In this document: piece after piece, positions 31,962 to 34,218 of the stretch
How positions within the stretch are numbered: the stretch's first letter is position 1
Layout: every line of letters begins with the position of its first letter
Source: a virus
Direction: 5' to 3' (one strand)
DNA length: 34,218 nucleotides
Virus record (IMG/VR): IMGVR_UViG_3300048928_000418
Coordinates: 1-34,218 of that record
Notes under the pieces: model-generated
Database searches by the model: none
What the model was told of the DNA's origin: nothing
What the model saw: the letters and a program-made list of their open reading frames with translations, nothing else
Program-made: the position numbers and the translations under genes

Positions 31962-33596
31962 ATGAGCGGTTTCCGTCCATTCGTCCGCCAACTGGGTGCC
32001 CAGCCGGGCGTCCAACTCAACCCGATCCGCGACCAGACCGATGGCGTGGCGCCGGACAACTCCGACCAGATCGTGGCGGTCATCGCGCGTCTGACGCGCG
32101 GCCCGCTAACGCCGTTCCGGGTGAACCGCAGCAACTTCCTGGAGAAGACCGGCCCCGGCGAGTCGATCCGGGTCAACGCGCTGAACGAGGCCAAGCTGCA
32201 GGTCTACGAGGCGCTGGAGAACGGCGCCTACGAGGCGGTGATCCAGCGCCTGGTGCCGAGCGGCTACGTGAAGTCCTATGCGATCGTCAACTTCAGCGGG
32301 ACGCCCTCGGGCAGCGCCGAGACGGTCGCCTACTCGACATCGCCCACGGTGCCGTCCGCCGCCTTCAGCATGTACGTGATGGACCACGAGTGCTACAACG
32401 ACGGCATCAAGCTGTCGCTGCACGCCGACGCGACGCCGCTGGGCGGCTCGCCGGTGGCGAACAAGCTGGTCACGCTGCAGGTCATGGACGCCAAGGGCGT
32501 GCTGCGCTATGAGTTCTCGGGCTCGCTGGACTCGGCCGCGAAGGACGACTTCGGCAACAGTCTGTACCTGCCCGACGTGGCGGCCAAGGTGAGCAACAGC
32601 ATGATCGACATCGTGGTCGCCGCCAACGCGTCGGTGCCCACCACATCGAACGCCTACGGCCGGTCCGCCCTGGGCCGCGACAACTGGGCCACCTCGGCCG
32701 CGCTGGTGTGCTTTGCCGAGGGCGGCACGTCGTACATCAACGACGACTACGACCGCGCCATCGCTGGGCTGCGCACCACGCTGCACCCGTTCGGCTACCT
32801 GATGAGCGGCGGTTCGCAGAACCTGTCGCTGCTGGGCAAGCTCGGCTCGCTGGCGTCGGAAATCAACACCCACTGCGAAATCGACGTGCCGGGCAACCTG
32901 AGCCCGGCCGCCGCGATCGCGTTCGTGCAGTCGCTGAACTTCGACACGCACTACATCCGCTACAACTGGGCACCGCTCGAAGCGGAAGACCCGATGAACG
33001 GCGGCCGCGCCGTGTGGGGTACCGGCGGCTACCACCTGGGCCTGTCCTGCCTCCGCAACGCGCGCGTCAACGCCAAGGGCTTCGCGCCGAAGAACTACCC
33101 GGTGGCTGGCAAAGACTGGCCCCTGCAGCGGCGCGCGGTGCGCCAGCTGGTCAATCCCGAGGAACAGGAATTGTCCGACCTCGCGAAGTCGCAGATCAAC
33201 CCCGTCAAGCACGAGGTCTACAACGGCGGCGCGAGCTTCGTCTGGACCGATTCGCTGACGGCCGCTCGTACCCAGGTGTCGGGCCGCATGCTGCAGAACA
33301 TCGCCGAGATGTCGTCCAGCATGGACAACTGGGTTGCCCTGGCCGCCAAGGGCTGGACGCAACTGCCCATGAAGACGTTCATCAAGAACATGACCGCTTT
33401 CATGGACCGGGTGCTGCAGGACGCCCAGGCGTCCGACTGGCTCGTCCCGGCCGCCAGCCTGCCCGGCGGCGCCGCCTACGCGTTCGAGGTGAAGCGCAGC
33501 ACCGTCCGGCCGGCCGACACCGTGCACATCGAGTACTACCCGTCCTACGACGGCGTGGCCCGCCGTGTCGTCATCCAGCAGACGCTCGTCAACTGA
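31962..33596 (+). CDS. Tail sheath protein
   Basis: 544 residues, with GAGG seven bases before the ATG. It begins MSGFRPFVRQLGAQPGVQLN. The outer domains are beta-rich. The C-terminal half has the order of contractile sheaths: GGRAVWGTGGYHLGLSCLRN, LQRRAVRQLVNPEEQELSDL, INPVKHEVYNGGASFVWTDS, TAARTQVSGRMLQNIAEM, and a final beta strand VHIEYYPSYDGVARRVVIQQ that would add to a neighbouring subunit. Together with the tube gene this shows a contractile tail. AAGGAG overlaps its stop and serves the next gene. Confidence 0.85.
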   Translation: MSGFRPFVRQLGAQPGVQLNPIRDQTDGVAPDNSDQIVAVIARLTRGPLTPFRVNRSNFLEKTGPGESIRVNALNEAKLQVYEALENGAYEAVIQRLVPSGYVKSYAIVNFSGTPSGSAETVAYSTSPTVPSAAFSMYVMDHECYNDGIKLSLHADATPLGGSPVANKLVTLQVMDAKGVLRYEFSGSLDSAAKDDFGNSLYLPDVAAKVSNSMIDIVVAANASVPTTSNAYGRSALGRDNWATSAALVCFAEGGTSYINDDYDRAIAGLRTTLHPFGYLMSGGSQNLSLLGKLGSLASEINTHCEIDVPGNLSPAAAIAFVQSLNFDTHYIRYNWAPLEAEDPMNGGRAVWGTGGYHLGLSCLRNARVNAKGFAPKNYPVAGKDWPLQRRAVRQLVNPEEQELSDLAKSQINPVKHEVYNGGASFVWTDSLTAARTQVSGRMLQNIAEMSSSMDNWVALAAKGWTQLPMKTFIKNMTAFMDRVLQDAQASDWLVPAASLPGGAAYAFEVKRSTVRPADTVHIEYYPSYDGVARRVVIQQTLVN

Positions 33597-33609
33597 AGGA
33601 GAACCACCC

Positions 33610-34218
33610 ATGTTTGCAAACCATTCCGCAGCCGGCCTGCTCAAGTCGCTGGGCGTGTTCAACGCGCCGCCCACCCAGGCGCAACTCGATGCCGTCGAGG
33701 CCGGCAAGGCCGCCCTGGTGGTGGCGTCCCTCGACGCCGCTGGCCAGCACGCGGTGGCCGACATCCGCATGGCCGCCGCGGCGGCCGTGAACGAGTGGGC
33801 CGGCACGTCGGCTTCCGACCTTGACGCCGACTCGGGCGAAACCCTGGCAGATCGCCTCATCGCGTTCGCGGTGGGCATCGCCGACGAGAACAAGGACGGC
33901 GACATCACCGAGGACGAGGCCGAGGTCATCAACATCGCCCTGAACGCCATGGCCGAGGTGCTGGTCACCAAGGGCGCGAGCGAAGAGGACGTGGTCGCGC
34001 TGCTGGAAGAGTCCGATGCCGCCGCCGGCGACCGCATCCACGAACTGGTGGCCGGCAGCGACGATGCCGACATCGACGCGTTCGCGTTCGATGCCGAGTC
34101 GAGCGAAGCGGTGATGGATTCGGTCCTGGGCAACCTGAAGACCGGCGACAGCCAGCTGGATGCCGTCTACAAGAAGAAGATGGTCATCCGGCAGGGCAAG
34201 AAGGTGCGGATCAACAAG
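33610..34218 (+). CDS. Virion-associated protein with EF-hand loop, 3' end clipped
   Basis: Starts at ATG 33610 with AAGGAG (33596-33601) and stays open to the window end: 203 codons without a stop. It begins MFANHSAAGLLKSLGVFNAP. Residues 92-103, DENKDGDITEDE, fit a canonical 12-residue EF-hand calcium-binding loop (D1, N3, D5, G6, I8, E12), flanked by helices ADRLIAFAVGIA and AEVINIALNAMAEVL. After an acidic helical part comes a basic end, KKKMVIRQGKKVRINK. Position right after the sheath suggests a tail or head structural protein. Calcium binding is predicted from the loop alone. The family is not recognised. Confidence 0.7.
   Translation, partial: MFANHSAAGLLKSLGVFNAPPTQAQLDAVEAGKAALVVASLDAAGQHAVADIRMAAAAAVNEWAGTSASDLDADSGETLADRLIAFAVGIADENKDGDITEDEAEVINIALNAMAEVLVTKGASEEDVVALLEESDAAAGDRIHELVAGSDDADIDAFAFDAESSEAVMDSVLGNLKTGDSQLDAVYKKKMVIRQGKKVRINK

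Noticed and set aside
32106-34133. 675-codon minus-strand frame opposite the sheath and EF-hand genes
   Set aside because: Runs across two good plus-strand genes with ribosome binding sites; low-complexity His/Val/Gly/Arg-rich product, typical of a shadow.
1-34218. tRNA genes, CRISPR arrays, insertion sequences or attachment sites
   Set aside because: No cloverleaf-like segment, regular spaced repeats, transposase motif or integrase with flanking repeats was seen by eye.

Overview
This window is a GC-rich piece of a tailed double-stranded DNA phage with a contractile tail (myovirus morphology), either free or as a prophage segment. The evidence is a sheath protein, a tail-tube-like protein, a baseplate hub and spike pair, a portal protein, a major capsid protein, a tail muralytic enzyme and a tail-collar fibre. 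The codon use and several small accessory proteins are typical of phages of high-GC Proteobacteria, perhaps Burkholderiales; that host guess is inference. No terminase, DNA polymerase, integrase, tRNA or CRISPR array is visible.

Layout. 1-4675: a 5'-clipped unknown gene, tail fibre, possible fibre chaperone, and three unknown genes, one with a SWIM-like zinc motif. 4735-17421: a large antirestriction block of 'polyvalent' proteins. These are a 1191-residue pyrophosphatase-like plus DarA-N-like protein, a DdrB-like ParB-fold protein, and a 2233-residue DarB-like N6-adenine methyltransferase/SNF2 helicase, with two small genes in between. 17441-23197: an unknown gene, a small antisense ribbon-helix-helix protein, portal, a possible tube-initiator protein and a tail muralytic protein. 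23199-26357: a six-gene minus-strand accessory operon that interrupts the late genes. 26518-34218: tail tube, unknown, hub, spike, a small DarA-N-like protein, terminator, major capsid protein, Ala-rich protein, sheath, and a 3'-clipped protein with an EF-hand.

How the genes work together. Antirestriction genes are interleaved with morphogenesis genes. In phage P1 the Dar/Ddr proteins are packaged in the head and enter the cell with the DNA, so a similar virion-delivered protection system is the simplest reading here (inference).

The most notable non-coding signal is a 14-base element, consensus CGGGAAAAGYGGSS. I find it seven times on the plus strand, each time 41-86 bases upstream of the first gene of a plus-strand block. 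It looks like a phage-specific late promoter or leader element. A second element, CTCTTT(T)CGG followed by a -10-like ACAAT, occurs once upstream of the DarB-like gene and once upstream of the minus-strand operon. It may mark host-polymerase (early) promoters.
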